Below, in pieces: positions 9,186-17,484 of a stretch of DNA of 64,000 nucleotides. This DNA comes from CALACW01 sp963627915. GTDB lineage: Bacteria; Bacillota; Clostridia; Oscillospirales; Acutalibacteraceae. Each line of letters begins with the position of its first letter. The stretch's first letter is position 1. The notes beneath the pieces were generated by a model. The model saw nothing but the letters and a program-made list of their open reading frames with translations, was not told where the DNA came from and searched no databases. The position numbers and the translations under genes were made by a program. The stretch is taken from NCBI GenBank assembly GCA_963627915.1, contig CAVGCY010000025.1, positions 1 through 64,000 of the forward strand, given 5' to 3'.

Positions 9186-10622
9186 TTAGCCGATTTTTTC
9201 GTAGTTTTTCTCTTTATATTCCCTTATCTGAGCTTTTACCTTATTGTCTATAACGTAGAAGAATACCGGGATTGCGCTGAGCATTGTCGATATACCGGGT
9301 ATAAGCCAGTATGCTGCCATTACGACATTCTGCATATGAGGGGTCACATCGGCATATGTCATGGAACCCGTATAACCCGAAAGTCCGACAATAAAAATTC
9401 CGCATGCAACCGAAAATGCATTGGAAAGCTTAACCGAAAGACTTAAAACGGCATACTGCGTTCCCTCTGTTCTTTTTCCCGTTTTCATCTCTCTGTAATC
9501 TACAATATCACTGAGCATAACAAGTGGCGAATAAGTATGAGTACCGAACATGAAACCTATGACAAACTGATAAATCAGTATCGCAACAAGCCCGCGGAGA
9601 TTTTTACCTCCGAATGTAAAGAGCAGGAACGAAGCCGAGGCGGTTATGAATCCGTACACGGCAAACGCAATATACGTTTTCTTTTCGCCGAGCTTTTTGT
9701 TAATTATCGGCGCAATAACAAGTGAAGTCGCCGATGATATTCCGCTGGGAATACCTATAAGCAGGGGCAAATTTTCACCGGCAAGCGTAAAACTGAACGA
9801 ACCTATATGTATTGTAGTCGCGTCGCAGAGAACGGCGGCGGCCTGAACGCCTATACTCATACCTATGTTTCTGCCGAATCCGAGCATAAACATCAAAAAG
9901 ACAATCATGAGCATTTTATTGTCCTTAAGCTCCGTAAACATCTCCTTAAACGACATTTTATTCGGTTCGCTTCTGACTACTTCCTTTGTTCCGGCAAGCA
10001 TTATAACGTATAAAACCGCGCCGAGCGCACATATAACAAGAGCCGTGTAAAGATACTCCTTTGTGCCTATAACGTCGGAACCTGTCAAAATACATACAAC
10101 GGGGATGAGAACATTGGGAACGGCAAGACCTGCGGATTTTGCAAGATTTGAAATACCCGCGCATGAATTTTTTTCCTCCGCTTCGGGGCTCAGCAAAGCA
10201 AGCATACCCTGCGAGGGAATATCCGCAAACGACATTGCAATATTCCAGAGCACCGTAGTTATCGTAATATATGTATACATTAAAGCGTCGGAGCTGAAAT
10301 TGATTTTTACAAACATTATTGTCGTAAGCACCGCAAGCGGAATTGAACTCATCAATACAAACGGCTTCATTTTGCCCGATTTAAAATGGCTTGAATCGAT
10401 AATATTACCTATAACAGGGTCGGCAAGAGAAGATATTATTTTCGATACAAGAATTATAACCGCACATACCGTCAGTTTTGCACCGAGAATGCTTGTATAA
10501 AACTGAGACTGATAGCTGTTTATATAACCTATAAACGTCTGTATCCCCAATATTCCGAGCGAATACATAAGCATCGATCCGAATGATAAAATCGGTTTCT
10601 TTTTAACTTTTTCCTTTTTCAT
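9186..10622 (-). CDS. GPH-family sugar:cation symporter (MFS)
   Basis: This is a polytopic membrane protein of about 478 residues with 12 predicted helices. It is typical of the glycoside-pentoside-hexuronide symporters (MelB/XylP type): an early SFGSMLMYSLG segment, SLADPVIGNIIDSS in loop 2-3, and the central DIVDYREMKTGKRTEG stretch that marks this family. It probably imports an oligosaccharide or glycoside with Na+ or H+. I prefer the ATG at 10620-10622, preceded by AGGAGAGGGG, to an upstream TTG at 10685. It is divergent from a GH2 glycosidase gene, which suggests uptake and hydrolysis of the same sugar. Confidence 0.88.
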   Translation of the reverse strand: MKKEKVKKKPILSFGSMLMYSLGILGIQTFIGYINSYQSQFYTSILGAKLTVCAVIILVSKIISSLADPVIGNIIDSSHFKSGKMKPFVLMSSIPLAVLTTIMFVKINFSSDALMYTYITITTVLWNIAMSFADIPSQGMLALLSPEAEEKNSCAGISNLAKSAGLAVPNVLIPVVCILTGSDVIGTKEYLYTALVICALGAVLYVIMLAGTKEVVRSEPNKMSFKEMFTELKDNKMLMIVFLMFMLGFGRNIGMSIGVQAAAVLCDATTIHIGSFSFTLAGENLPLLIGIPSGISSATSLVIAPIINKKLGEKKTYIAFAVYGFITASASFLLFTFGGKNLRGLVAILIYQFVIGFMFGTHTYSPLVMLSDIVDYREMKTGKRTEGTQYAVLSLSVKLSNAFSVACGIFIVGLSGYTGSMTYADVTPHMQNVVMAAYWLIPGISTMLSAIPVFFYVIDNKVKAQIREYKEKNYEKIG

Positions 10623-10693
10623 AAGAAAAAATACCCCTCTCCTGATTTTATTTGATATTATAACTAAGTTTTTCATCAAAGTCAATTGAATAT

Positions 10694-10739
10694 TTGTTAA
10701 CTTATCTTAAATATACAAACAAACAATAAAGTATAACAA
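10694..10739. promoter_or_regulatory. Imperfect inverted repeat in the symporter-GH2 intergenic region
   Basis: TTGTTAACTTAT (10694-10705) and ATAAAGTATAACAA (10726-10739) face each other between the divergent genes, as an operator for a sugar-responsive repressor might. No regulator gene is adjacent. Confidence 0.35.
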
Positions 10740-10743
10740 TTCG

Positions 10744-10772
10744 TTGCATTTTATAAAGTAATATGATATACT
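10744..10772 (+). promoter_or_regulatory. Promoter of the GH2 gene
   Basis: TTGCAT (10744-10749) and TATACT (10767-10772) are separated by 17 bases. AAAGGAG follows shortly before the ATG. Confidence 0.6.
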
Positions 10773-10803
10773 GACAAAAAAATAAAAAGGAGAAACCGAT
10801 ATT

Positions 10804-12504
10804 ATGAACATTGCGAATATTGCAAGACCTGAATTTCCGAATCCCCAGTTTGAAAGAAAAAACTGGATGAATTTAAACGGCGAATGGCGTTTTGAATTTG
10901 ATTTCGGAGTCAGCGGAAGAGACAGAGAAATTTACAAAGAAAATGATAAATTTTCAAAGAAAATAAACGTTCCGTTCTGCCCCGAAAGCGAATTGTCGGG
11001 CATAGGCTATAAAGATTTTATGAACTGCGTATGGTATGCACGCGAATTTAATTTAAACTCCGATAATTTAAAGGGAAGAATTATACTTCATTTCGGCGCG
11101 GTTGATTTCAGATCCTATGTATACATCAACGGCGTTCAGGCATTTAAGCACACGGGCGGACAAATTTCATTTTCATGCGATATAACAGACTTTGTACACG
11201 AAGGCGAAAATAATATCTGCGTCTGCGCGATTGATAAAGCGCTCGATAACGACCAGCCTCTCGGCAAACAGAGCGACAGATATTATTCGTATAGCTGCGC
11301 GTATACAAGAACCACCGGAATATGGCAGACAGTCTGGCTTGAATTTGTTCCCGAAAATTACATTAAAAATTTTAAAATTTATCCGGACGCCGAAAATTCA
11401 AGCATTACCATTGAAGCCGAAGTAAAAGGAAACGGAAAATTAAATATTGAAACGACGTTTGACGGAAAAACTACCGGAAGCGCGTCCGTAATCATCAAAA
11501 AAGGAAACGGGGCGGCACACATTCAATTAACCGAAAAACATCTCTGGAACGTCGGAGACGGTCAGCTTTACACTCTAAAACTCACGTACGGCGAAGATGA
11601 AGTTTATTCTTATTTCGGTTTGAGGGACATTTGGTTTGACGGAAAAAAATTCATGTTAAACGGAAAATCGGTTTTCCAGAGAACCGTGCTCGACCAGGGA
11701 TTCTATCCCGACGGAATTTATACGGCAAAAAACGCAGAAGAGCTTCATAATGACATATTGCGTTCAAAGGCATGCGGATTCAACGGCGCAAGACTTCACC
11801 AGAAAATATTTGAACCTCTTTTTCTTTATTACTGCGATAAAGAAGGCTATCTCGTTTGGGGCGAATATTACTCATGGGGCGTTGTAAACGACGACTATAG
11901 GAAGATGAAATATATAGAGCATGAATGGATAGAAGAGCTTGAACGCGATTTTAACCATCCGTCTATTATAGGCTGGTGTCCTCTCAATGAGGCATGGGAT
12001 CGCCCGGACGGCGATACATGCAGAAATCTCTATGCAATCACGAAAGCGATAGATAAAACAAGACCCTGTATCGATACAAGCGGCGGTACGCATTTCATAT
12101 GCGATGTTTTCGATACTCACGACTATGAACAAGACCCCGAAAAATTCAGAGAACATTTCGACCCGTTTGCAGACGGCGGAGAATTTTACGACAGACTCGC
12201 ACGCGAACAGAAATACGAAGGACAGCCCTATTTTATGAGCGAATACGGCGGCATTCAGTGGAGCAAAGAGAACGAAGGCTGGGGCTACGGCAACGCGCCG
12301 AAGACAGAGGACGAATTTTTTGCAAGATTTGAGGGGCTTGCCGACGCTTTATTATCCAACAAAAACATATTCGGTCTTTGCTATACGCAGCTTACGGACG
12401 TAGAACAGGAGAGAAACGGACTCTATTACTATGACAGAACACCGAAATTCGACTGCAATAAATTTAAAGCCGTGCTTTCAAAAAAAGCGGCAATAGAAGA
12501 TTAA
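10804..12504 (+). CDS. Glycoside hydrolase family 2 enzyme
   Basis: This 566-residue protein has a GH2 sugar-binding jelly-roll domain (about 1-180), an Ig-like middle domain (about 183-272) and a TIM-barrel catalytic domain. The probable acid/base is E396 (CPLNEAWDRP) and the nucleophile E480 (FMSEYGGIQW). The family includes beta-galactosidases, beta-glucuronidases and beta-mannosidases; I cannot fix the substrate. It has no signal peptide, so it acts in the cytoplasm on imported glycosides, in keeping with the divergent GPH symporter. Its stop codon overlaps the start of the next gene (TAATG). It is shorter than LacZ (about 1000 residues) and close to the size of GusA-type enzymes. Confidence 0.9.
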   Translation: MNIANIARPEFPNPQFERKNWMNLNGEWRFEFDFGVSGRDREIYKENDKFSKKINVPFCPESELSGIGYKDFMNCVWYAREFNLNSDNLKGRIILHFGAVDFRSYVYINGVQAFKHTGGQISFSCDITDFVHEGENNICVCAIDKALDNDQPLGKQSDRYYSYSCAYTRTTGIWQTVWLEFVPENYIKNFKIYPDAENSSITIEAEVKGNGKLNIETTFDGKTTGSASVIIKKGNGAAHIQLTEKHLWNVGDGQLYTLKLTYGEDEVYSYFGLRDIWFDGKKFMLNGKSVFQRTVLDQGFYPDGIYTAKNAEELHNDILRSKACGFNGARLHQKIFEPLFLYYCDKEGYLVWGEYYSWGVVNDDYRKMKYIEHEWIEELERDFNHPSIIGWCPLNEAWDRPDGDTCRNLYAITKAIDKTRPCIDTSGGTHFICDVFDTHDYEQDPEKFREHFDPFADGGEFYDRLAREQKYEGQPYFMSEYGGIQWSKENEGWGYGNAPKTEDEFFARFEGLADALLSNKNIFGLCYTQLTDVEQERNGLYYYDRTPKFDCNKFKAVLSKKAAIED

Positions 12505-13046
12505 TGTTTTATTCGGTTATTAACACAGACGATATCAGGGAATCGGAGTTTAAATATTACTATTCCTTAATGCCCGACGAAAGAAAAAACAAATACAACA
12601 AACTGAGAAATATTGACGATAAAAAAACCTGCATAGGAGCGTACATGCTCTTATGCAGAATTGTCAATAATGATAATCTTAAATTTTGTTACACAAAAAC
12701 CGGAAAGCCTTATATTAATAACAATCCGTTTTATTTCAGCCTCAGTCATTCCGGAAAATACGCGGCCGCAGCCGTGTCCGGCTCCCCTGTCGGAATCGAT
12801 ATTGAAAATATTTCGGATGTCAGGGACAGCGTTATCAGACATGTCTGCACCGATAATGAAATAAAATATATCAACGAAACGGGAATTGAATCCTTCTATA
12901 AAATATGGACATATAAAGAAGCGTATTTCAAAATGACCGGCGACGGAATCGGCGCCGGGCTGAAAACCGTCGATTATACAAAGAGAAGCGAAAACGTTAT
13001 CAGCTTAACAAAAAACGGATACGCGCTGTGCGTTATAAGCGATTAA
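12504..13046 (+). CDS. Sfp-type 4'-phosphopantetheinyl transferase
   Basis: This 180-residue protein carries the family motifs FSLSHSGKYAAAAV (78-91), GIDIE (97-101) and WTYKEAYFK (135-143). These hold the Mg-binding acidic residues and coenzyme A contacts. The enzyme moves phosphopantetheine from CoA to the serine of a carrier protein. It is short compared with Sfp (about 224) and nearer to small clostridial members. It starts inside the stop codon of the GH2 gene, so the two are translationally coupled, although no carrier protein, polyketide or peptide synthase lies in the window. Whether it serves AcpP or a secondary-metabolite carrier is open. Confidence 0.85.
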   Translation: MFYSVINTDDIRESEFKYYYSLMPDERKNKYNKLRNIDDKKTCIGAYMLLCRIVNNDNLKFCYTKTGKPYINNNPFYFSLSHSGKYAAAAVSGSPVGIDIENISDVRDSVIRHVCTDNEIKYINETGIESFYKIWTYKEAYFKMTGDGIGAGLKTVDYTKRSENVISLTKNGYALCVISD

Positions 13047-13159
13047 AAAGAGAAAGGCATATATGATTTGATTGCAAGGAGCAGTGTGTGCGAACAATTG
13101 CAACAGCAGTTATATCAATCATATTTTCGTTTCGGCAAGACAAAGGAACGCAGGAAGCC

Positions 13160-13239
13160 TAACGGCTTTCAAGTTTCTTTAACGCAGTCGAAACGGAAAG
13201 AGGGTGGATATAAACCTTATGGGTTCGGCTCTCTTTTGC
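13160..13239 (+). repeat. Dispersed intergenic structured repeat, copy 1
   Basis: The core (TAACGGCTTTCAA, then TTTAACGCAG, GAAACGGAAAGAG and GGCTCTCTTTTGC) recurs at 21562-21643. Here it lies within a foldable stretch starting near 13127. In that stretch TTTCGTTTCG can pair with CGAAACGGAAA, AAAGGAAC with GTTTCTTT, and GGAAGCC with GGCTTTC. The whole 13047-13265 interval has no other gene-like content. Confidence 0.55.
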
Positions 13240-13269
13240 TATATACACCTGCTATTTTGTTTCATCAAA

Positions 13270-13313
13270 AAAAATATGCCGAACAGCTCCCCTCTCGGAT
13301 CTGCGGTTCGGCA
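13270..13313. terminator. Bidirectional intrinsic terminator
   Basis: TGCCGAAC (13277-13284) pairs with GTTCGGCA (13306-13313). An A-run on the left and a T-rich stretch on the right let it serve the convergent phosphopantetheinyl transferase and glycosyltransferase genes. Confidence 0.8.
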
Positions 13314-13321
13314 GTTTATTT

Positions 13322-14689
13322 TTATTTATCTTTAATATTAAGTCCCCTGTCCTTAAGCGATTTGCGAGCCTGCAGACTTCTTCTTCTCGCCGCAAATTCA
13401 TACTGAACAAACGAGGCGGGAATTTTACTTACCGCAAGTGAGGAAAAAACTCTGTAATCGATAACATCCTTTCCTCTCAAGGTCAGAACATATTTGCCGT
13501 GCGACTTTGCCCGCGCATTTCTGAAAAAATCCTTATCATCGATAACGGTAAGATTCTTCATACCTTTAAGCTCTTCGGGGAAATACTCGCTCTGATAATC
13601 GGACTGTCTTATAAACACCTCAAAGAACGGATAATCCTGAAGATATATCGATTTAATAACGTCCGTCATATGTTCTCCCGAAATATCAAACATGACCGAT
13701 ATAAGGCTTTCGCCGACGGCCTCATCCTTATTTACATATATATAGGGAAGTCTCAAGTCCGGGTTGTCTTTTACGAGTTGTTCAAACTTTTCCTTTTTTA
13801 TCCTTGCGGACATACGCTTAAACTCATCGCGCATACCGTTAAGAACCTCTTCGCCCGCAAACCAGAAACGTCTGTAAAAGTTTTCAATCATCAAAGCGTA
13901 ATTATGATACATTACAGCCTGCAAATACGCCTCGTCGCCGTCTGTACGTCCGCCGGTCAGACGTTCTATCGAGTCGTTTGCAATATCGTATATTTCATTG
14001 CATACATACGCCGCGCTTTTGAAGTTCTCCATTGACGGCTTTTCAAAACATGAGTATCCGTCCGTAATATGGGAGACGCACTTTTCAAGTATAAACTCCG
14101 TGCATCCTCCGATTTTAGAGGAATTCATAACGCATTGCATTACGAAAAGATACTCGCCGTACGCACTCAAATCCGCAAACGAAACATTATATAAATCTAT
14201 TATTTTCTTTTTTACAGCCTTATTTCCAAGCTCTCCGCTGTATAAAAGACTTGTTTCATGCTTATCGACATCGTTCATAACGACAAGCGTATCGTCGCGT
14301 TTATAGTATTTATATTCTATATCGCCGAAGCGCCACTGTCTGCCGAGAACGATATCAAGGGAATCGCTTTCGCCCTTTTCGAGCAGTTTTTCAACAGATT
14401 CGTATGTCAGCATATCCCCGCAGTCAAGAAACAGAAGATACTCTCCCCTTGCTTTCTTTATTCCCGCGTTCCGCGCCGCGTACACGCCCGAATGAGGCTG
14501 ATTTATATAGAAAAAATCAACATACTCCTCGCAGTATTTTTTTGAAATTTCACCTGTCTTATCATCGCTGCCGTCGTCTATAATTATAACCTCGAAATTT
14601 TCGACAGTCTGTTCGACAAGAGAGTCAAGCGTTTTTTCAATATATTTTTCGCCGTTATAAACGGGTATGATAACGGAAAGCTTTACCAT
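13322..14689 (-). CDS. Family 2 glycosyltransferase with a degenerate second GT-A-like half
   Basis: This 455-residue protein opens with a canonical GT-A fold (LSVIIPVYNGEKYIEKTLDS, IIDDGSDDKT, RNAGIKKARGEYLLFLDCGD). The metal site reads D-C-G-D instead of a plain D-x-D. After a helical middle region, residues about 335-430 read like a decayed second GT-A domain (LISVMFDISGEHMTDVIKSI, then FFRNARAKSHGKYVLTL). It follows the cytidylyltransferase gene by four bases and has GGAGGA as ribosome site inside it. The pair suggests cell-wall polymer or capsule synthesis. The acceptor and sugar are unknown. Confidence 0.82.
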   Translation of the reverse strand: MVKLSVIIPVYNGEKYIEKTLDSLVEQTVENFEVIIIDDGSDDKTGEISKKYCEEYVDFFYINQPHSGVYAARNAGIKKARGEYLLFLDCGDMLTYESVEKLLEKGESDSLDIVLGRQWRFGDIEYKYYKRDDTLVVMNDVDKHETSLLYSGELGNKAVKKKIIDLYNVSFADLSAYGEYLFVMQCVMNSSKIGGCTEFILEKCVSHITDGYSCFEKPSMENFKSAAYVCNEIYDIANDSIERLTGGRTDGDEAYLQAVMYHNYALMIENFYRRFWFAGEEVLNGMRDEFKRMSARIKKEKFEQLVKDNPDLRLPYIYVNKDEAVGESLISVMFDISGEHMTDVIKSIYLQDYPFFEVFIRQSDYQSEYFPEELKGMKNLTVIDDKDFFRNARAKSHGKYVLTLRGKDVIDYRVFSSLAVSKIPASFVQYEFAARRRSLQARKSLKDRGLNIKDK

Positions 14690-14693
14690 GCCG

Positions 14694-15401
14694 TCAATCC
14701 TCCGTACTGTTCAATATTATCTGTTCGGCTCTGCCGATATCGCTTTTATATGTTATTTTAATATTATCCTGATCCCCTTTTGCAAGCGCGACCCTTTTGC
14801 CGTATTTCAAAAAAACAGAGCACGCGTCGGTCATATTTTCCTTTTCGTCGTCGGTCAATCTCTCATATATATTAAGAAGCTCCGTAAAATTGAAGCTTTG
14901 CGGAGTCTGCGCGTTATAAAGCTTCTTCCGCTCGGGAACGGACGAAATGAATTTTCCGTCCTCGCTGACAAGAACGGTATCGACGCATTTTACTACCGTA
15001 TTGCATCCGCCGTATTCACGGACGGCTTTTATATTATCGGCAATTATTCTGTTATTTATGAACGGGCGAACAGCGTCATGCGTCAAAACAACGGTATCGC
15101 CGTCGTACTCCTTATTCAGCTTTATAAATTCAAGAGCGTTAAGCAGTGATGAATTTCTGTTGCCGCCGCCGGGGATAACGTCAATTTTTCCGTCGGGACA
15201 GTATCGATTTACAAGCGAACGCGTATAATCGGCATACTCCGAGGGAACTGTAATTATAATCGAATCGCACATACCAGAATTGAGAAATACGTCCGCGCTT
15301 CTTATTATAACGGGGCGCGAACATATATTCAAAAACTGCTTCGGCATATCTGCGCCCATACGCGTACCGCTTCCGCCCGCAAGTATTACGGCGTATACCA
15401 T
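14694..15401 (-). CDS. TarI/IspD-family cytidylyltransferase
   Basis: This 235-residue nucleotidyltransferase has the CTP-binding motif ILAGGSGTRMG near the start. LTHDAVRPF, NAQTPQSF and MTDACSVFLKYG further on resemble ribitol-5-phosphate cytidylyltransferase (TarI) more than typical IspD (VHDAARP). It therefore may make CDP-ribitol or a related CDP-polyol for wall or capsule, in line with the adjacent glycosyltransferase, but an IspD role in isoprenoid synthesis is not excluded. AGGGGG is too close to a first ATG (15407) and well placed for the second (15399-15401), which I chose. A consensus promoter lies upstream. Confidence 0.75.
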   Translation of the reverse strand: MVYAVILAGGSGTRMGADMPKQFLNICSRPVIIRSADVFLNSGMCDSIIITVPSEYADYTRSLVNRYCPDGKIDVIPGGGNRNSSLLNALEFIKLNKEYDGDTVVLTHDAVRPFINNRIIADNIKAVREYGGCNTVVKCVDTVLVSEDGKFISSVPERKKLYNAQTPQSFNFTELLNIYERLTDDEKENMTDACSVFLKYGKRVALAKGDQDNIKITYKSDIGRAEQIILNSTED

Positions 15402-15430
15402 ACCCATTCCCCCTAATCGTAATAAATATA

Positions 15431-15459
15431 ATTTTAACAGACATTCGGTTTAATGTCAA
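15431..15459 (-). promoter_or_regulatory. Promoter of the cytidylyltransferase operon
   Basis: On the minus strand TTGACA (15454-15459) and TAAAAT (15431-15436) are 17 bases apart. It is back to back with the polymerase promoter. Confidence 0.7.
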
Positions 15460-15476
15460 CAAATCAAATTTGACTA

Positions 15477-15505
15477 TTGCTTTTTTCAGAAAAAAAGCGT
15501 ACAAT
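15477..15505 (+). promoter_or_regulatory. Promoter of the Y-family polymerase operon
   Basis: TTGCTT (15477-15482) and TACAAT (15500-15505) are 17 bases apart. The predicted start of transcription, near 15512, falls at the edge of the LexA-like box. Confidence 0.65.
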
Positions 15506-15512
15506 AAAAACA

Positions 15513-15524
15513 GAACATTTGTTT
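15513..15524 (+). promoter_or_regulatory. LexA (SOS) box
   Basis: GAACATTTGTTT matches the Gram-positive SOS core GAAC-N4-GTTY. It lies just after the -10 hexamer of an umuC/yolD operon, the place expected for LexA repression. Confidence 0.65.
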
Positions 15525-15538
15525 GGAGTTTAAACGCC

Positions 15539-17047
15539 GTGGAGAATAAATCGTATATTGCTATTGACTTAAAATCATTTTACGCCTCTGCGGAGTGCGT
15601 TTCGAGAAATCTCGACCCGCTGAAAGTAAACCTTGTCGTCGCTGACCCTGCGCGCACGGAAAAGACGATATGCCTTGCCGTGTCGCCGACTCTCAAGGAG
15701 TACGGAATTTCCGGCAGGGCAAGACTTTTCGAGGTTATTCAGCGGGTCAGGGAGATAAATGCCGAACGTCGTTCAAAAATCCCCGGCGGCAAATTTACGG
15801 GAAAATCATATGTCGGCGAGGAGTTAAAAAACAATCCGACGCTTGAGCTTGATTTTATTATCGCTCCGCCGAGAATGGGTTATTACGTAAATTTAAGTTC
15901 AAAAATATATTCGATTTACTTAAAATATATCGCAGGCGAGGATATCCATGTCTATTCCATAGACGAGGTTTTCATGGACGTTACGAATTACCTTAAAACA
16001 TATAAAAAAACGCCGAAAGAGCTTGCAATGTATATAATTCTCGATATTCTTCAAAACACGGGGATTACCGCAACCGCAGGAATCGGAACAAATCTGTACT
16101 TATGTAAAATAGCTATGGATATACTGGCAAAGCATATTCCGGCAGACGAAAACGGAGTCAGGATAGCCGAGCTTGACGAAGCGTCCTACAGAAAAAAACT
16201 GTGGGATCATACGCCGATTACCGATTTCTGGCGCGTCGGCAGGGGCTGCAGCAAAAAACTTGCAGATCACGGACTGCATACAATGGGCGATATCGCACGC
16301 TGTTCTGTCGGAAAGAGCGGAGAATATTACAGCGAGGATCTTTTGTATAAAATGTTCGGAGTCAACGCCGAGCTTCTCATAGACCATGCCTGGGGATATG
16401 AGCCATGCGAAATTAAGGATATAAAAAATTATAAGGCTGTATCAAATTCGATAAGTTCGGGACAGGTTCTTCAGGAGGCGTACAAATACGACAAGGCTTT
16501 GCTTGTTTTAAAGGAAATGACGGATCTGCTGACTCTTGACCTCGTTGACAAATCGCTTGTTACCGATCAAATAGTTTTAACCGTGTGTTACGATACGGAA
16601 AATATGAAAAAGGGCTATTCGGATATAACAGAGGAAACGGACCGCTACGGACGAAAAATGCCCAGGCAGGCGCACGGTTCCGTTAATTTAGGGAAATTTT
16701 CATCCTCAGGCAAGCTTATACTGAAAAAAACACAGGAGCTTTTTGAAAAAATCGTTGATAAACGGCTGAGCGTAAGAAGGATATATATCACGGCAAACCA
16801 CGTAACGGATGAAAATTCCGCCGACGTCGGAGTAAGCGGACAGCTCGATATTTTCTCCGCCGTTCTCAACGCGGAAAAACCGGCTGAGGATAATAAAAAA
16901 AGCGATGAAAAGGAAAAGAAAATTCAGAAAACGGTAATAGATATAAAAAAGAAATTCGGTAAAAATGCAATCTTAAAAGGTATGAATTTAGAAGAAGGCG
17001 CGACCGCAATGGAGCGTAACAGGCAAATAGGAGGACATAAGGAATGA
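15539..17047 (+). CDS. Y-family (UmuC/ImpB-type) translesion DNA polymerase
   Basis: This 502-residue protein carries the IMS domain. The first metal ligand is D10 (IAIDLKSFYASAEC) and the SIDE motif is at 140-143 (D142, E143). Helix-hairpin-helix and little-finger regions follow. Such enzymes copy damaged templates with low fidelity. I chose GTG at 15539 because GGAG is upstream and the promoter overlaps the longer TTG frame. The 3' end overlaps the YolD gene (ATGA), a pairing seen across Firmicutes. A LexA box at the promoter indicates SOS induction. It resembles mobile-element UvrX/UmuC-like polymerases as much as chromosomal DinB. Confidence 0.92.
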   Translation: MENKSYIAIDLKSFYASAECVSRNLDPLKVNLVVADPARTEKTICLAVSPTLKEYGISGRARLFEVIQRVREINAERRSKIPGGKFTGKSYVGEELKNNPTLELDFIIAPPRMGYYVNLSSKIYSIYLKYIAGEDIHVYSIDEVFMDVTNYLKTYKKTPKELAMYIILDILQNTGITATAGIGTNLYLCKIAMDILAKHIPADENGVRIAELDEASYRKKLWDHTPITDFWRVGRGCSKKLADHGLHTMGDIARCSVGKSGEYYSEDLLYKMFGVNAELLIDHAWGYEPCEIKDIKNYKAVSNSISSGQVLQEAYKYDKALLVLKEMTDLLTLDLVDKSLVTDQIVLTVCYDTENMKKGYSDITEETDRYGRKMPRQAHGSVNLGKFSSSGKLILKKTQELFEKIVDKRLSVRRIYITANHVTDENSADVGVSGQLDIFSAVLNAEKPAEDNKKSDEKEKKIQKTVIDIKKKFGKNAILKGMNLEEGATAMERNRQIGGHKE

Positions 17048-17451
17048 CCGACAGATACAACGATATAATAAATATGCCGCATCATGTTTCCGCCAACAGA
17101 CCGCATATGTCCATGCCGGGCAGGGCGGCTCAGTTCGCTCCGTTCGCGGCGCTTACGGGCTTCGGCGCGGTAATAACGGAAACAGGCAGACAAACGGACG
17201 AGAGAATCCATCTCGGAGAAGCGGATCTCGAAGAACTGAACGAAAAAGTAAGAAACGTAATGCGCCGTGCGTTTCAGCACCCTCTTATAACGGTGACATA
17301 TTTTGTCCCGGATAATAAAAAAACCGGCGGGACCTATAAGGTCTACACCGGAAATGTACGGACGGTCAGCGAATTTGACCGCGTTATAATATTCGAGGAC
17401 GGGACAAAAATTCTGTTTGACGACGCGGCGGATATATGCTTTACAGTATAG
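17044..17451 (+). CDS. YolD-like protein
   Basis: This 135-residue protein has the YolD-family signature near its start (YNDIINMPHHVS, then RAAQFAPFAALTGF) and a beta-rich C-terminal half. YolD-like proteins are regularly encoded next to Y-family polymerases and are thought to modulate them, perhaps as a UmuD-like partner; the mechanism is not settled. Its ATG overlaps the stop of the polymerase gene, so the two are made together. No terminator is obvious before the convergent tcdA gene 33 bases away. Confidence 0.85.
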   Translation: MTDRYNDIINMPHHVSANRPHMSMPGRAAQFAPFAALTGFGAVITETGRQTDERIHLGEADLEELNEKVRNVMRRAFQHPLITVTYFVPDNKKTGGTYKVYTGNVRTVSEFDRVIIFEDGTKILFDDAADICFTV

Positions 17452-17484
17452 GGGATTCTGCATTCCGCATCCTCGGAGATTTGT

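Noticed and set aside
10623..10685. Upstream TTG start for the first GPH symporter
   Set aside because: No ribosome site there, while AGGAGAGGGG precedes the ATG at 10620-10622, which also matches family N-termini.
15470..15538. TTG start of the Y-family polymerase
   Set aside because: The promoter and LexA box overlap it; the GTG at 15539 follows GGAG and fits the family start.
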